From Muriicola jejuensis (GTDB lineage Bacteria > Bacteroidota > Bacteroidia > Flavobacteriales > Flavobacteriaceae): a DNA stretch of 64,000 bases. The notes below the pieces were generated by a model. The model saw only the letters and a list, made by a program, of their open reading frames with translations, had not been told where the DNA came from and did no database searches. Positions 43,415 through 52,218 of the stretch are shown in pieces (within the stretch, counting starts at the first letter, position 1; each line of letters starts with the position of its first letter). The stretch is taken from assembly GCF_010671595.1 (NCBI RefSeq), contig NZ_JAABOP010000001.1, positions 1,724,651-1,788,650 on the forward strand, written 5' to 3'. The position numbers were made by a program, and so were the translations under genes.

Positions 43415-45484
43415 TTATATTCCGGGGGATTGGATCTTCGTAAGTATTTCCTGAAATCTTGGTTCATTTTGCAGTGTTTTGAATTTTGGTATCAAACTTA
43501 AAAAAACTGCAAAACCAAAGTCGGAATTAGAGACCCCCTGTTCAAGATAATCCAAAGCTCTGTTCTTTTCGTTTCTTTCTAAAAGGATATCAGCGATAAA
43601 TAGATTTAGATGAGGTTCTCCGGATGAACTTCTGTCCAGTAATTCCTGCAAATACTTATCGGCATTTTCCTTATCTCCCATCTTAAAATAAGTGTTTGAT
43701 AAAGAAGCTACATTCCATCTGGCAGCTAAAGGTGAATTATCATAGGCTTTGGTGAGATATTTAAGGGCCTCCTCATATTGCTCATTGTAGTAAAGACTCC
43801 ACCCTAAGAAAGTGTTGAAAAAGGGAATATCGGCTTTAGCGACACTTAAGCCATAATAGAATTTAGCCCGCAGATAATCTCCCTCCTTCATTGCGATATT
43901 TCCCAGATCCCAATCATATAGGACATGGCCCGGATCTATGTCTTTCGCCTGTTCTGCGATTTCTTTGGCTCTGTCCAATTCACGGGAGGCGATAAATGCA
44001 GAAACAGCCGTGCATATGCAATAATTGGTGGGAATTCGCGGCCAGGAACTGATCCTGAACGCGCGTTCAACATCTTCTTTTGCGTTTTCTATTTTATTCT
44101 GGGAATAGAGTTTCAAATTTGCCCGTACCAGAAAAATATCTGACCCTTCGGGATCATTTTCAAGCGCTTTTTCGATATAAGGCATGGCCAGTGCCACAGA
44201 CTCAGATGTACTCCTTTTAATCCCAGGTACAAAGTCTGCAGAAGCACCAGCCGTATATCTCCAGGCTAATAGTGTATGGGCTTGTGAAAAATTCTGATCT
44301 AATTTGATCGCTTCCTCCAAAAATCTCGTTCCATTTTCCAAACCCTCAGGACTTAATTTATTGATCTCCGATTTTGCCTGCAGATATAACCTAAACGCCT
44401 CTCCATTTTTTGTGCTTGGATTTTCCAGATCACTCTTTTCTGCAGAAGTCAATTCTATATTGAGATTCTCTGCTACTTTCCGCGCTACAGATAGTTGGAT
44501 CATTTGAGCGTTGCTCATTTCTTCATTGAGGGTATTATTCCATATCCGCTCTTTCGTGAAAGGGTCTATCAACTCTAGAGAAAGCCTGATCCGTTTATCT
44601 TCTTCGAATAAGCGATAACTACCCGCAATCAAATATTTTACCCCCAGTTCTTCTGCAATTTCTCTTTGTGGCATTGTCTGGTTCTTATATTGGTAAGTAG
44701 AAGTGAAAGCCGAAACCGTTATCGAACTGATCTTTGCCAACTCATCAATAATCTCCTGGGTTACCCCATCGGAGAAATATTCGAATTCATCCGTGTTGTT
44801 CAAATTGATCAGAGGCAGTACGGCAATTGAGTTTTCTTTAGCTGTAGCTTCATTTCCTGTTAAATAATTGAAGAGGAAAAAAGTTGTGATCAGAATGGCC
44901 AGTACTCCTGCGAACTTCAATAATCTTTTTGGCTTACGACTTTGCTCTTTGAATTTTCCCACCATTTTGGACCTTTCGGGAACGGAGAGGCCTTTATTCT
45001 CTAAGGCGAAAACCTCTAATGGCTCATTGACATTCTTGAATTCAAAAGAACCAAGGGATTTGAGGCTGAACTCATTTTTGTTTTTGATCTGGTCCCTGAT
45101 GGAACCGGAGATAAGTACAGAATTCGGAATTCCCATAGATTCGATCCGGGAAGCGATATTGACTCCATCACCAAATACATTATTCTCTGTAAATACAACT
45201 TCTCCCAGGTGCATCCCTATCCGGATGGGAAGATTATTTTCCCGAAATTCAACCTGTAAAGAAATGGCACATTGAACACCCAGGGTAGTACTGTCAAATG
45301 ACAGGATACAGGCATCACCGTAGTACTGCACTATATGCCCTTCAAATTTTGCTACATGATTTCCGAGTATTTTTTTAAAGATCTGAAGCAATTCCAAGGC
45401 TCTTGCTTCATCCTCTTGCATCATCGCAGTGTAGCCGGCGATGTCGGCCAGGAGGATCGTATTTAATTTTCGTGTTTCTTTCAT
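43415..45484 (-). CDS. Adenylate/guanylate cyclase with TolB-like and TPR domains
   Basis: 689 residues. Class III cyclase domain at about 7-160 (ILLADIAGYTAMMQ with metal Asp, QYYGDACILSF second metal Asp, GVNIASRIESMGIPNSVLIS), a transmembrane helix near 190-208 (GVLAILITTFFLFNYLT), a TolB/FlgO-like domain (SIAVLPLINLNNTDEFEYFS, IAEELGVKYLIAGSYRLFEE), and TPRs to the C-terminus. Substrate-specifying residues cannot be assigned safely. It shares the TolB-TPR part with the protein at 22661, but only this one has the cyclase domain. Confidence 0.9.
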   Translation of the reverse strand: MKETRKLNTILLADIAGYTAMMQEDEARALELLQIFKKILGNHVAKFEGHIVQYYGDACILSFDSTTLGVQCAISLQVEFRENNLPIRIGMHLGEVVFTENNVFGDGVNIASRIESMGIPNSVLISGSIRDQIKNKNEFSLKSLGSFEFKNVNEPLEVFALENKGLSVPERSKMVGKFKEQSRKPKRLLKFAGVLAILITTFFLFNYLTGNEATAKENSIAVLPLINLNNTDEFEYFSDGVTQEIIDELAKISSITVSAFTSTYQYKNQTMPQREIAEELGVKYLIAGSYRLFEEDKRIRLSLELIDPFTKERIWNNTLNEEMSNAQMIQLSVARKVAENLNIELTSAEKSDLENPSTKNGEAFRLYLQAKSEINKLSPEGLENGTRFLEEAIKLDQNFSQAHTLLAWRYTAGASADFVPGIKRSTSESVALAMPYIEKALENDPEGSDIFLVRANLKLYSQNKIENAKEDVERAFRISSWPRIPTNYCICTAVSAFIASRELDRAKEIAEQAKDIDPGHVLYDWDLGNIAMKEGDYLRAKFYYGLSVAKADIPFFNTFLGWSLYYNEQYEEALKYLTKAYDNSPLAARWNVASLSNTYFKMGDKENADKYLQELLDRSSSGEPHLNLFIADILLERNEKNRALDYLEQGVSNSDFGFAVFLSLIPKFKTLQNEPRFQEILTKIQSPGI

Positions 45485-45520
45485 CTTATCATCTTGAGAT
45501 AAAATGCCTTATAGAAATGT

Positions 45521-45636
45521 TACAATTCCATCAACTGTCTACGCTTCGGGCATACCGCTCCAGGCACTAACAGGTCTTTAGTAATGTACGAAAATATTAC
45601 CAAGCCTTGGCCGGCGATGAAACATAGCCGTTTTTG
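45521..45636 (-). repeat. attC-like site 26 (family A, decayed left arm)
   Basis: CAGGTCTTTAGTAATGTACG and GGCCGGCGATGAAACATAGC, right end GCCGTTTTTGTAAAAC. The left arm is barely recognisable as ACAATTCC. The right core G is changed to T. Confidence 0.6.
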
Positions 45637-45646
45637 TAAAACGTTT

Positions 45647-46108
45647 TCAAGAAGTCTCACGTACTAAGTTCAAAATAAATTCCTTCGACACACGAGCGTT
45701 CATTTTATGATACATCCGTTTTCTTTTCCGACTATTTTGATCTTTTGGTTTTAGCGTAGTTCTAATTACTAGAAAGTATTGAGTAGATTCCTTAGTAAGA
45801 GTGAAATTCCAGGATTCAATAGTTGATTGAAATTCATCTCCGAATTTATTTTTGAATCTCGAGTTATCTATAACATTTAGAATGTTATAGAGTGAAAGAG
45901 AATCAGCGTTAACACGAATTATCTTTTCATTCGAGTTTTCTAGGTGAATATATCCATCCTCAGAATTTACTTCTGTGATCAAATGCGCTGGCCATTTATG
46001 CCGCCAGGCATGGGATACACCAAGATCTCGATAGACGGAAACCAATTTTTCATTCCAATTAACTTCCTTACCGAGCCATCTATCCCAAAAGTTAATGAGT
46101 TTATTCAA
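45647..46108 (-). CDS. Hypothetical soluble protein (cassette)
   Basis: 153 residues, no signal. NFWDRWLGKEVNWNEKLVSV, then DGYIHLENSNEKIIRVNADS and SWNFTLTKESTQYFLVIRTT, and a very basic region KPKDQNSRKRKRMYHKMNAR. The basic stretch suggests nucleic-acid binding. No family recognised. Cassette ends share TTGTAAAAC: 5' GTTGTAAAAC, 3' TTTGTAAAAC with a G to T change. Confidence 0.68.
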   Translation of the reverse strand: MNKLINFWDRWLGKEVNWNEKLVSVYRDLGVSHAWRHKWPAHLITEVNSEDGYIHLENSNEKIIRVNADSLSLYNILNVIDNSRFKNKFGDEFQSTIESWNFTLTKESTQYFLVIRTTLKPKDQNSRKRKRMYHKMNARVSKEFILNLVRETS

Positions 46109-46116
46109 ATGTTTTA

Positions 46117-46240
46117 CAACGGTTTTGGCTATTTTCTCGGCGGGATTATCCCATGCGAAACTATGAGTCTTTTATGTTTTATCTAAATGTAGGAATTTCT
46201 GACGAGGAATAATTAAACCGCTGAATTATAGCCGTTGTTG
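46117..46240 (-). repeat. attC-like site 27 (family A variant)
   Basis: Left arm CAACGGTTTTGGCTATTTTC, core TTTTATCTAAATGTAGGAAT, right arm GAATTATAGCCGTTGTTG. Confidence 0.8.
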
Positions 46241-46261
46241 TGGTTAGTTATTTCGAATCGG

Positions 46262-46768
46262 TCAATTATTTTTAAGCATTTCCAATTTATTTCCTCCTAC
46301 GTATAACCATACTGCGCCTTCTTTTACGTAGTAATCGCTAAAACGCCATATCTCTTTAAATTTTTCACCCTTTTTTATTTCGTAATTCTCCTCTTTATAG
46401 TCTTCTCCTGTATATTCTATCTCTTCATAAATTTCGTAATGAGCAACAGCAAGATTTTCCTGATTAAAAAATTGAATTGCTTTTCTTTTTACATCAAGTT
46501 TCAAGATCTTAATATCTTTCTTAGAAGAATCCCAAAATTCACGCAAATTATTTATCGTTAAGAATTCATCACTATCAGATATCCATCTCATAAAATCTGG
46601 ATGACAAAGTTCACTATGACCTTTAAAATCATTATCCTTCCAAGTTGAATTTCTTTTCTCGACAATAGTCCATATTACTTCCTCTAGTTCCCTTATTGAG
46701 TCTTGAGAAAAAAGTACGCTACCACAACCTATTACCAAAATAAGAAGTAAAGTCAATTTCAGTTTCAT
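46262..46768 (-). CDS. DUF4440/NTF2-like secreted protein
   Basis: 168 residues with signal peptide (LLLILVIGCGSVLFSQ). The NTF2 fold appears as IWTIVEKRNSTWKDNDFKGH, HPDFMRWISDSDEFLTINNL REFW, and KFKEIWRFSDYYVKEGAVWL at the C-terminus, typical of DUF4440. Ligand unknown. Ends match over ten bases (GTTGTGGTTA). Confidence 0.82.
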   Translation of the reverse strand: MKLKLTLLLILVIGCGSVLFSQDSIRELEEVIWTIVEKRNSTWKDNDFKGHSELCHPDFMRWISDSDEFLTINNLREFWDSSKKDIKILKLDVKRKAIQFFNQENLAVAHYEIYEEIEYTGEDYKEENYEIKKGEKFKEIWRFSDYYVKEGAVWLYVGGNKLEMLKNN

Positions 46769-46787
46769 TGTTTGTAATTATTAACCA

Positions 46788-46928
46788 CAACGGTCTCGTA
46801 TAACCGTCAGTTACGGGTTAAAATGCGTTAATTTTCGGTTTAGCACAGACGTTAGCAATTCCAAGTGGATACGGACCTAGTCGTCCAGATAGCTATCGGG
46901 ACGCCGTAAATTCGGTTATACATTGTTG
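46788..46928 (-). repeat. attC-like site 28 (long unique type)
   Basis: Left arm CAACGGTCTCGTATAACCG, right arm CGGTTATACATTGTTGG: nine-base perfect arms GTATAACCG / CGGTTATAC, the same as site 15, but with a middle of about 100 bases. Confidence 0.85.
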
Positions 46929-46931
46929 GTA

Positions 46932-47486
46932 TTAGTTTTTTATCACACTTTGATGGTCGTAGCTAAATACTCTTTTCAATTTCCAATTGTTGTTTTCTAA
47001 TATCCACAAATGAATGAACTTTGCATTAGTCGTTAATTCGGTTGGTTTGGCATCCACGACTTTAAAAAATTGATGATGGCCTGTTTCAATAGCTCCATAT
47101 AGGTTTTCATTTTCATAGAGGGGGAACACTTCCATTTCCTCAATTACAAGTTTTCTGAAAGTCTGTTTGCCTATCCAACTTAAATCTTCAATCATGATTT
47201 CGGAAGCCAATTCATCACTGGTATTTAACAGTGGTCCACCTTTATCATGATAAAACTCAAAGTCCTTACTAATTAAATTTCTTCCTAATAGGGTATCACA
47301 TTGGTTATAGGCAATATCAAAGAATAAGCTGTCCATGGATTTAATAGTATGGAGTATGTTGTCAGTTTCGTTTTTATTAGAACTGAGCTCAGCGTATTCC
47401 GAACTTTTAGCATTATTTTTTTTCGAAATGTCGTTTTGACATCCCAATAGCAACAGAGAGAAAAAACATTTTATCAAAAGCTTCAT
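46932..47486 (-). CDS. DUF4440/SnoaL-like lipoprotein
   Basis: 184 residues from the ATG at 47484-47486. The frame runs further upstream but only through the attC repeat, which I reject as coding. Lipoprotein signal FFSLLLLGCQND. NTF2-like features IKSMDSLFFDIAYNQCDTLL, FEFYHDKGGPLLN and HLWILENNNWKLKRVFSYDH. The cassette ends GTTGGCATTA and GTTGGTATTA differ by one transition. Confidence 0.8.
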   Translation of the reverse strand: MKLLIKCFFSLLLLGCQNDISKKNNAKSSEYAELSSNKNETDNILHTIKSMDSLFFDIAYNQCDTLLGRNLISKDFEFYHDKGGPLLNTSDELASEIMIEDLSWIGKQTFRKLVIEEMEVFPLYENENLYGAIETGHHQFFKVVDAKPTELTTNAKFIHLWILENNNWKLKRVFSYDHQSVIKN

Positions 47487-47501
47487 TTCTAGAATTAATG
47501 C

Positions 47502-47635
47502 CAACGGTTCCGGCCCTGTATACTTAAGGTATGAAACGGCGCTCGAGTGCCTAGGCCTCAGCGAACCAGATTTGTTTAAACTAAGATAGGAAATAAGTGC
47601 AGACCTCTGAGGGCGAAGAACCATAGCCGTTGTTA
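47502..47635 (-). repeat. attC-like site 29 (family C)
   Basis: Left arm CAACGGTTCCGGCCCTGTAT, core TTTAAACTAAGATAGGAAAT, right arm ACCATAGCCGTTGTTACC. Confidence 0.88.
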
Positions 47636-48487
47636 CCTGCCGTTATACAGATCTATGAATTGATCTAGTAACAAATTCGTTTTGGACCCATCTATATTCG
47701 TGTATTCCAAACGCACAAACCCATACGTTTCATTGAAATACGCCCTAAGATGAGTATCCCCTATTCTACTGTTTGCGGAACCATCAATCACAAAACATTC
47801 TAATTTTCCAAATGGTGTTTCAATGTCTTTAAGGTCAGTTATCTCATAATCATATTTATTCTCAATTGTACCTGACCATAGCTTCCAACGGCCATCTGCC
47901 CAATGATCACCGATCTTCAAAGACCACTGCCATTTTGTGCCAATTTCATAGGGAGCTTTGATGAATGGAAAAGGATTTAACTCCAATATCTCAAAGTAGA
48001 GATCCCTAGGCGGGTGCATCCATACATTGGCTTCATTCTCAATAACCCCGGATGCACTGCTAATTGAGCCCATATAATTATTCTGGGTTGGATACGAATA
48101 ACCTATGATGGTTTGACTGTAATCTGGAATGTGCTTATCAAATCCTTGCAGTCCTTTTTTAACTGAGATAATAACTTTTTGGATAGTGTTATTATCAACT
48201 TCGGTCTCTGGAACAAAATGCCAATAGGAAAGACTATCCATGTATGTGAAGAAGTTCCTTTGATTATCCTTGTCTAAGTGCTCGAACTTGTAATGAAAAG
48301 AAACGCCTTCCCTAAAAATGAGATTGTTTCTGGTGAACTTGTTTTCATCGGTTACTGTGGAGTCAAATTTTTCAATGATGATTCCGTTGTCATCCACCAA
48401 TGTGTATTCTGCTTTAGATTTTAAGTTTGTCTGTGCGGAGCACAGGGAAGTAAAGCCTAAAAGAAACAAAATGAGGGAGCGAGTCAT
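47633..48487 (-). CDS. Secreted hypothetical protein (cassette)
   Basis: 284 residues from the ATG at 48485-48487. The frame extends upstream into the attC, where it would encode CLPAGRPIAGQG, a translation of the repeat that I regard as artefact. Signal peptide LILFLLGFTSLCSAQ. Beta-rich mature domain (FHYKFEHLDKDNQRNFFTY, WQWSLKIGDHWADGRWKLWS, LECFVIDGSANSRIGDTHL). Family unknown. Cassette ends are near matches (GTTCCCTGC, GTTACCTGC). Confidence 0.75.
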   Translation of the reverse strand: MTRSLILFLLGFTSLCSAQTNLKSKAEYTLVDDNGIIIEKFDSTVTDENKFTRNNLIFREGVSFHYKFEHLDKDNQRNFFTYMDSLSYWHFVPETEVDNNTIQKVIISVKKGLQGFDKHIPDYSQTIIGYSYPTQNNYMGSISSASGVIENEANVWMHPPRDLYFEILELNPFPFIKAPYEIGTKWQWSLKIGDHWADGRWKLWSGTIENKYDYEITDLKDIETPFGKLECFVIDGSANSRIGDTHLRAYFNETYGFVRLEYTNIDGSKTNLLLDQFIDLYNGR

Positions 48488-48506
48488 TAATTGTGAAAAT
48501 AGCAGG

Positions 48507-48646
48507 GAACGGTTCCGGCTATGACCCGACGCCTCGAAGGACAGACCAACCCCGGCTTGATTAATAAACCCTAATGTAGGAAAATTTCCCAAGCCCTGGC
48601 CGGCGATGGGCCTGCCTGCCGGCAGGCAGGCCCATCGCCGTTGTTG
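48507..48646 (-). repeat. attC-like site 30 (family A)
   Basis: Left arm GAACGGTTCCGGCTATGACC, core AATAAACCCTAATGTAGGAA, GGCCGGCGATGGGCC, palindrome CCTGCCTGCCGGCAGGCAGG, right arm GCCCATCGCCGTTGTTGC. Confidence 0.92.
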
Positions 48647-48676
48647 CGAACAGTATTTAGTACTATTCACTATCTC

Positions 48677-49549
48677 TTATTCTTCAACTTGGATAATACC
48701 CATTTCTCCGGTTTTCATCATTTTTTTGAACTGGTCAAAAGGCCCCCAAAAACTCCGACTTATTTTGCCTTCTTCAATTTCTTTATTTATCAGTGGTCGA
48801 AAATAATTCCACACATAATTATCCTCATCGTGAACCCCCCTTTGATGCCATAGAATTATCCAAGCTCTTTCCTGCCATCCGTATTCTTTAGTAATCTCCA
48901 TGAGTCTGGCAACGTTCAAGGAGTCCACTTTGCGCATTATTTCATTTTGTAATCTCTGATATTCTTTATTAGGCTTAGGGAAAAGCAGATCACGATACTT
49001 CTTTGCTGCTACAGAGTCATTATCTTTCCTCGCTTCTTGTAACCCTTTCATTGCGTTTTCAATATCTTCTTCAGTTCGTCCACTGATATAGTCATCTATT
49101 TTCCGTACAAATTGATCTCTTGCTGTCAACTCCTCAATTTCCAAATAGATATCAATATTCTCAATGGTCGAGAAGTATTGTTGCCTTAATGAGTTATAGT
49201 CCGAAATGATTTTATTGTAGAAATCTGCATTTTGAATATCACTAAAACCCTTGTATTTTCTCAAATACTTCATTTGCGCTCCACCCTGAGATACTCCTTT
49301 TCTGATCCAAATATCTGCCAGATCATTTTTGTCCAGCTTCAAAGCGCAATCCGCTAAATCAAAAAATGGTGTACTATTATCCGGAATCAAGATATCTAAG
49401 GCACTTTTGTATTTGTTAATTGCTTGGTCATAATTACCCTCTCTCTTCAGTTTGTTTGCTTCTGATATCAATGCATCGTATTGGTCATATTTCGTTTGAC
49501 CAAATCCTACAAATGGAACTAATAATAAAAGTAAGAGTGTTCTTTTCAT
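48677..49549 (-). CDS. TPR-containing secreted protein (cassette)
   Basis: 290 residues with a signal peptide (LLLLLLVPFVGFG). Residues 20-60 form TPR-like helices (ALISEANKLKREGNYDQAIN, KYKSALDILIPDN, FFDLADCALKLDKNDLADIW), followed by a predominantly helical C-terminal domain with WQERAWIILWHQRGVHDEDN near the end. Function unknown. Cassette ends GTTGCAAACA and GTTGCGAACA. Confidence 0.78.
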   Translation of the reverse strand: MKRTLLLLLLVPFVGFGQTKYDQYDALISEANKLKREGNYDQAINKYKSALDILIPDNSTPFFDLADCALKLDKNDLADIWIRKGVSQGGAQMKYLRKYKGFSDIQNADFYNKIISDYNSLRQQYFSTIENIDIYLEIEELTARDQFVRKIDDYISGRTEEDIENAMKGLQEARKDNDSVAAKKYRDLLFPKPNKEYQRLQNEIMRKVDSLNVARLMEITKEYGWQERAWIILWHQRGVHDEDNYVWNYFRPLINKEIEEGKISRSFWGPFDQFKKMMKTGEMGIIQVEE

Positions 49550-49557
49550 ATTGTTTG

Positions 49558-49603
49558 CAACGGTTTGGCTAAACTGCGTTTTAATGCAGTTTAGGTGTTG
49601 TTG
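49558..49603 (-). repeat. attC-like site 31 (compact, 46 bp)
   Basis: CAACGGTTTGG-CTAAACTGC-GTTTTAAT-GCAGTTTAG-GTGTTGTTG: a nine-base perfect stem CTAAACTGC / GCAGTTTAG. The smallest complete site and a good model for the minimal structure. Confidence 0.9.
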
Positions 49604-49613
49604 TAGATTGTTT

Positions 49614-50729
49614 TTATACTCTCACTAATTTTAGTAATGGCTCAAAAGCATATAGAGCAGGTCTTCTTCCGGATGCTTCTTCTAGAGTTCTAATAAGTTC
49701 TTTTTCCAGTAACATTCTAGTGAATCTTGCTGCAGTAGGTCCAGGAATTCCGCTCTTTGATGTAAATCGATTATTTCTAAATATTGGGTTTGTAAAAATA
49801 TAGTCTAGAGCATTAACGCTCCATTTAGAAGACAAAGTATCAGAAAAGATATGCTTCATTTCTTCATATAGGTTCTTAATATTTTCGGCTATTTCCAGAT
49901 TTCTAATTGCTTGTTTTTCAACAGCGTTTAAAAAGAAAACACACCATTTTTCCCAATCATTATTTTCTGAAACATTCCTCATTGTGTCAATATATTCGTC
50001 TTTATTTTCTTCCATATACCCACTTATATAAAAATGAGGTTCTGAAATTGTTTTCGTAGACCAAAGTAGTAGGGTAATGAGCATTCTTCCTATTCTTCCA
50101 TTACCATCTTGAAAAGGGTGTAGTGCTTCAAACTCTAAGTGCATCAAAGCTGTCTTAATTAATATTGGATCATCGCTATTATTTATATATTCAAATAGTT
50201 TTTCCAACCCATCATTTAGCTTTTCAGGACTTATAGGGACAAATAAAACTTTCTGTTTTATTTTATCAGCTAGGTAATTCTGTTCAATTTTAAATTGACC
50301 AGGGGATTTCTGTGCTCCTCTTCCAAATGAAAGTAATTGTTGGTGTATCGTCTTTACTAAATGTTGTGATAGAGGATACCCATCGTTCATCGCTTTCTGA
50401 GCATTTATTAAAGCTCTTTGATATAAAATCGTTTCAAAAATCTCAGACCTCACATTCTTAGCTTCCTCTGTATCATTTTCACTATCAGCTTCGAACTTGA
50501 GTATTTCATCCATTGTACTAATGGTGCCTTCCATTCTTGATGAAATTACTGCCTCTTGATTTCTTAACGGAGCTAGCAAGATTTCACTATTGTGCATGTT
50601 CTTTAGCATTTGGTCGTATCTAGCTAAGGCATCTGTAGCTTTGATCAGTGGGTTTACTATTTGACCAAAATCAAGTTTTGAAGGAGGAAATTTTTCGTAA
50701 TGATATTGTACTGCATTATCAAAATCCAT
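49614..50729 (-). CDS. Fic family protein, class II
   Basis: 371 residues. Fic-N domain with autoinhibitory motif SSRMEG (residues 63-68, [S/T]xxxE[G/N]), core motif HPFQDGNGRIGR (204-215, complete HxFx[D/E]GNGRxxR) and a C-terminal winged helix (NRFTSKSGIPGPTAARFTRM). The active-site pattern predicts AMPylation or related nucleotide transfer, held inactive by the N-terminal helix. The cassette has an unusually long leader (50730-50981) and ends matching over ten bases (GTTGTAGATT). A lone Fic in an array may act in defence or stress; not shown. Confidence 0.95.
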   Translation of the reverse strand: MDFDNAVQYHYEKFPPSKLDFGQIVNPLIKATDALARYDQMLKNMHNSEILLAPLRNQEAVISSRMEGTISTMDEILKFEADSENDTEEAKNVRSEIFETILYQRALINAQKAMNDGYPLSQHLVKTIHQQLLSFGRGAQKSPGQFKIEQNYLADKIKQKVLFVPISPEKLNDGLEKLFEYINNSDDPILIKTALMHLEFEALHPFQDGNGRIGRMLITLLLWSTKTISEPHFYISGYMEENKDEYIDTMRNVSENNDWEKWCVFFLNAVEKQAIRNLEIAENIKNLYEEMKHIFSDTLSSKWSVNALDYIFTNPIFRNNRFTSKSGIPGPTAARFTRMLLEKELIRTLEEASGRRPALYAFEPLLKLVRV

Positions 50730-50981
50730 AATTCATCTATTTAATTTGATGTAAAAATAGTAATATATGTGATTAACAAATCAATTAGAGCATCAAAATA
50801 TGGAAAATGCGAATGTCAAGATGTTTTGAAGTACACGGGTGCACATTAAAACTATTTGTGAATCATATTTTTTATAAAGTGATAGACAAAGGTGTTTGGT
50901 GTGAATAAATGTTTGTCAAGGAGTGTTGATTATCAATTTTGCTCAATTCTAATAATCAACGTATTATTTTGAAATAATCTA
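50730..50981. promoter_or_regulatory. Long leader of the fic cassette
   Basis: 250 AT-rich bases between the attC boundary and the fic start, longer than leaders of most other cassettes (10-60). It contains no other gene and is likely to hold the promoter; no sequence-level motif could be assigned. Confidence 0.5.
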
Positions 50982-51031
50982 CAACGGTTCCGGCTATGGC
51001 TCCGCCTCAGGCGGAGCTATAGCCGTTGTTG
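50982..51031 (-). repeat. attC-like site 32 (compact, 50 bp)
   Basis: CAACGGTTCCGGCTATGGC-TCCGCCTCAGGCGGA-GCTATAGCCGTTGTTG: the paired boxes CGGCTATgGC / GCTATAGCCG and the hairpin TCCGCCTCAGGCGGA leave only the GGTTC versus TT spacer unpaired. It is the clearest attC fold in the window. Confidence 0.95.
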
Positions 51032-51042
51032 GCATTTCATTT

Positions 51043-52143
51043 TTATTCAATTGTTTTCATCAATTTAGGAGCTAATCCGGTAATGTTAGCGGTCAATTTA
51101 CCAAGAGCGGATATATTTGATAGGATTATTATACCATTTTTAGTTCTGGTGTTCAATATCATCGAAGACGTATACCCGCCTGTACCTCCGTTATGCCAGT
51201 CCCAAACTTCACCTGAATCCATGGTGATAATGCCCCACGCCAACCCCGTTGAATAATTGTCATCTACTTTGAAATGCTTAGCCCTGGTCAGTTTCAATTC
51301 TTCGTTCTTATCATCGAACTGGGCAAGGACAAATTTTGAAAGATTATCTACATTGGATAATATGCCTCCGGCGCCGATATGGGTGGCCATGTCCCAATTC
51401 GGTACTTTATCACCACTATCATTGAGTCCCTTTATCAGTATTTCCTGCACTTGATCACGAATTGTGGTTGAGTTGGACATTTGGTATTTGGAGAATATCC
51501 TGGTCCTTAGTAAATCTTCATAAGAGGTATTATCAATCTGCTCCAATAGATAACCGAGTAGACCGAAACCCAGATTGGAATAAGCGGACTTTGTTCCCGG
51601 TTCGTTGTTAAGTTGTAGCTTTTCGGTAAGATATAGTCTCAATTCTTCTTCTCCGTAGTCCTTATACGGATTTTCCAAACTTAGATCAGGAGAGCTCAGG
51701 CTAATGGGCACCCTGGGCAGCCCTGATGTATGGGTAGCCAACTGCTTGAAAGAAATTTCGACGTTGTCCTTCAGTGAAAAGTTAAGGTACTTGTTAATGT
51801 TATCGTCGAGTCCTATTTTTTTGTCCAATATGAAATTGGCAAGTAACGTGGCGGTGAAAACTTTTGAAAGGGAGCCTATTTCGAAAACGCTACCTGAATT
51901 TTCAATGGACAGAATCGCATCTTTTTCTTTTTTGAACCCACAATAATTTACGTTTCCATTCTCAATTAATGCTATTGATAACTGTGCTTGATTCGGGAGT
52001 ACGTCAAAACAATCAGAAATCAATTGTAGTTGCTTTTCCGTAAGATGGGTTTTCTCTGTCCCTATCCTGACTGATGCATCCATTTGTCCATATCCGTCGT
52101 GAAAGACTAACGTTAAGAATGTTATCCAAAGATAGTTTCTCAT
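51043..52143 (-). CDS. Serine hydrolase, class C beta-lactamase-like
   Basis: 366 residues with signal peptide. SLSK at 91-94 (SxxK nucleophile), YSN at about 188-190, and HNGGTGG near 328 (HxG instead of KTG). This is the S12/AmpC-like group that includes D-alanyl-D-alanine peptidases, esterases and true beta-lactamases; the His in the last motif favours an esterase or peptidase over AmpC. Ends match over nine bases (GTTGGCATT). Confidence 0.9.
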   Translation of the reverse strand: MRNYLWITFLTLVFHDGYGQMDASVRIGTEKTHLTEKQLQLISDCFDVLPNQAQLSIALIENGNVNYCGFKKEKDAILSIENSGSVFEIGSLSKVFTATLLANFILDKKIGLDDNINKYLNFSLKDNVEISFKQLATHTSGLPRVPISLSSPDLSLENPYKDYGEEELRLYLTEKLQLNNEPGTKSAYSNLGFGLLGYLLEQIDNTSYEDLLRTRIFSKYQMSNSTTIRDQVQEILIKGLNDSGDKVPNWDMATHIGAGGILSNVDNLSKFVLAQFDDKNEELKLTRAKHFKVDDNYSTGLAWGIITMDSGEVWDWHNGGTGGYTSSMILNTRTKNGIIILSNISALGKLTANITGLAPKLMKTIE

Positions 52144-52163
52144 CTATTTTTTTTAATGAATGC

Positions 52164-52211
52164 CAACGGTTTGTATATGAGCCGTTTTAATGGCATATAT
52201 ATATGTTGTTG
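52164..52211 (-). repeat. attC-like site 33 (compact, 48 bp)
   Basis: CAACGGTTTGTATATGAGCC ... GGCATATATATATGTTGTTG: arms ATATGAGCC / GGCATATAT around the loop GTTTTAATG. Confidence 0.85.
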
Positions 52212-52218
52212 TGCATCG

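Noticed and set aside
43266..43415. Complete attC with matching ends for the cyclase gene
   Set aside because: The right end could not be found; only the left arm and module are clear, so I list the site as incomplete and make no end-match claim.
50730..50981. tRNA or small RNA gene in the fic leader
   Set aside because: No cloverleaf or CCA-like features; AT-rich sequence without stable stems.
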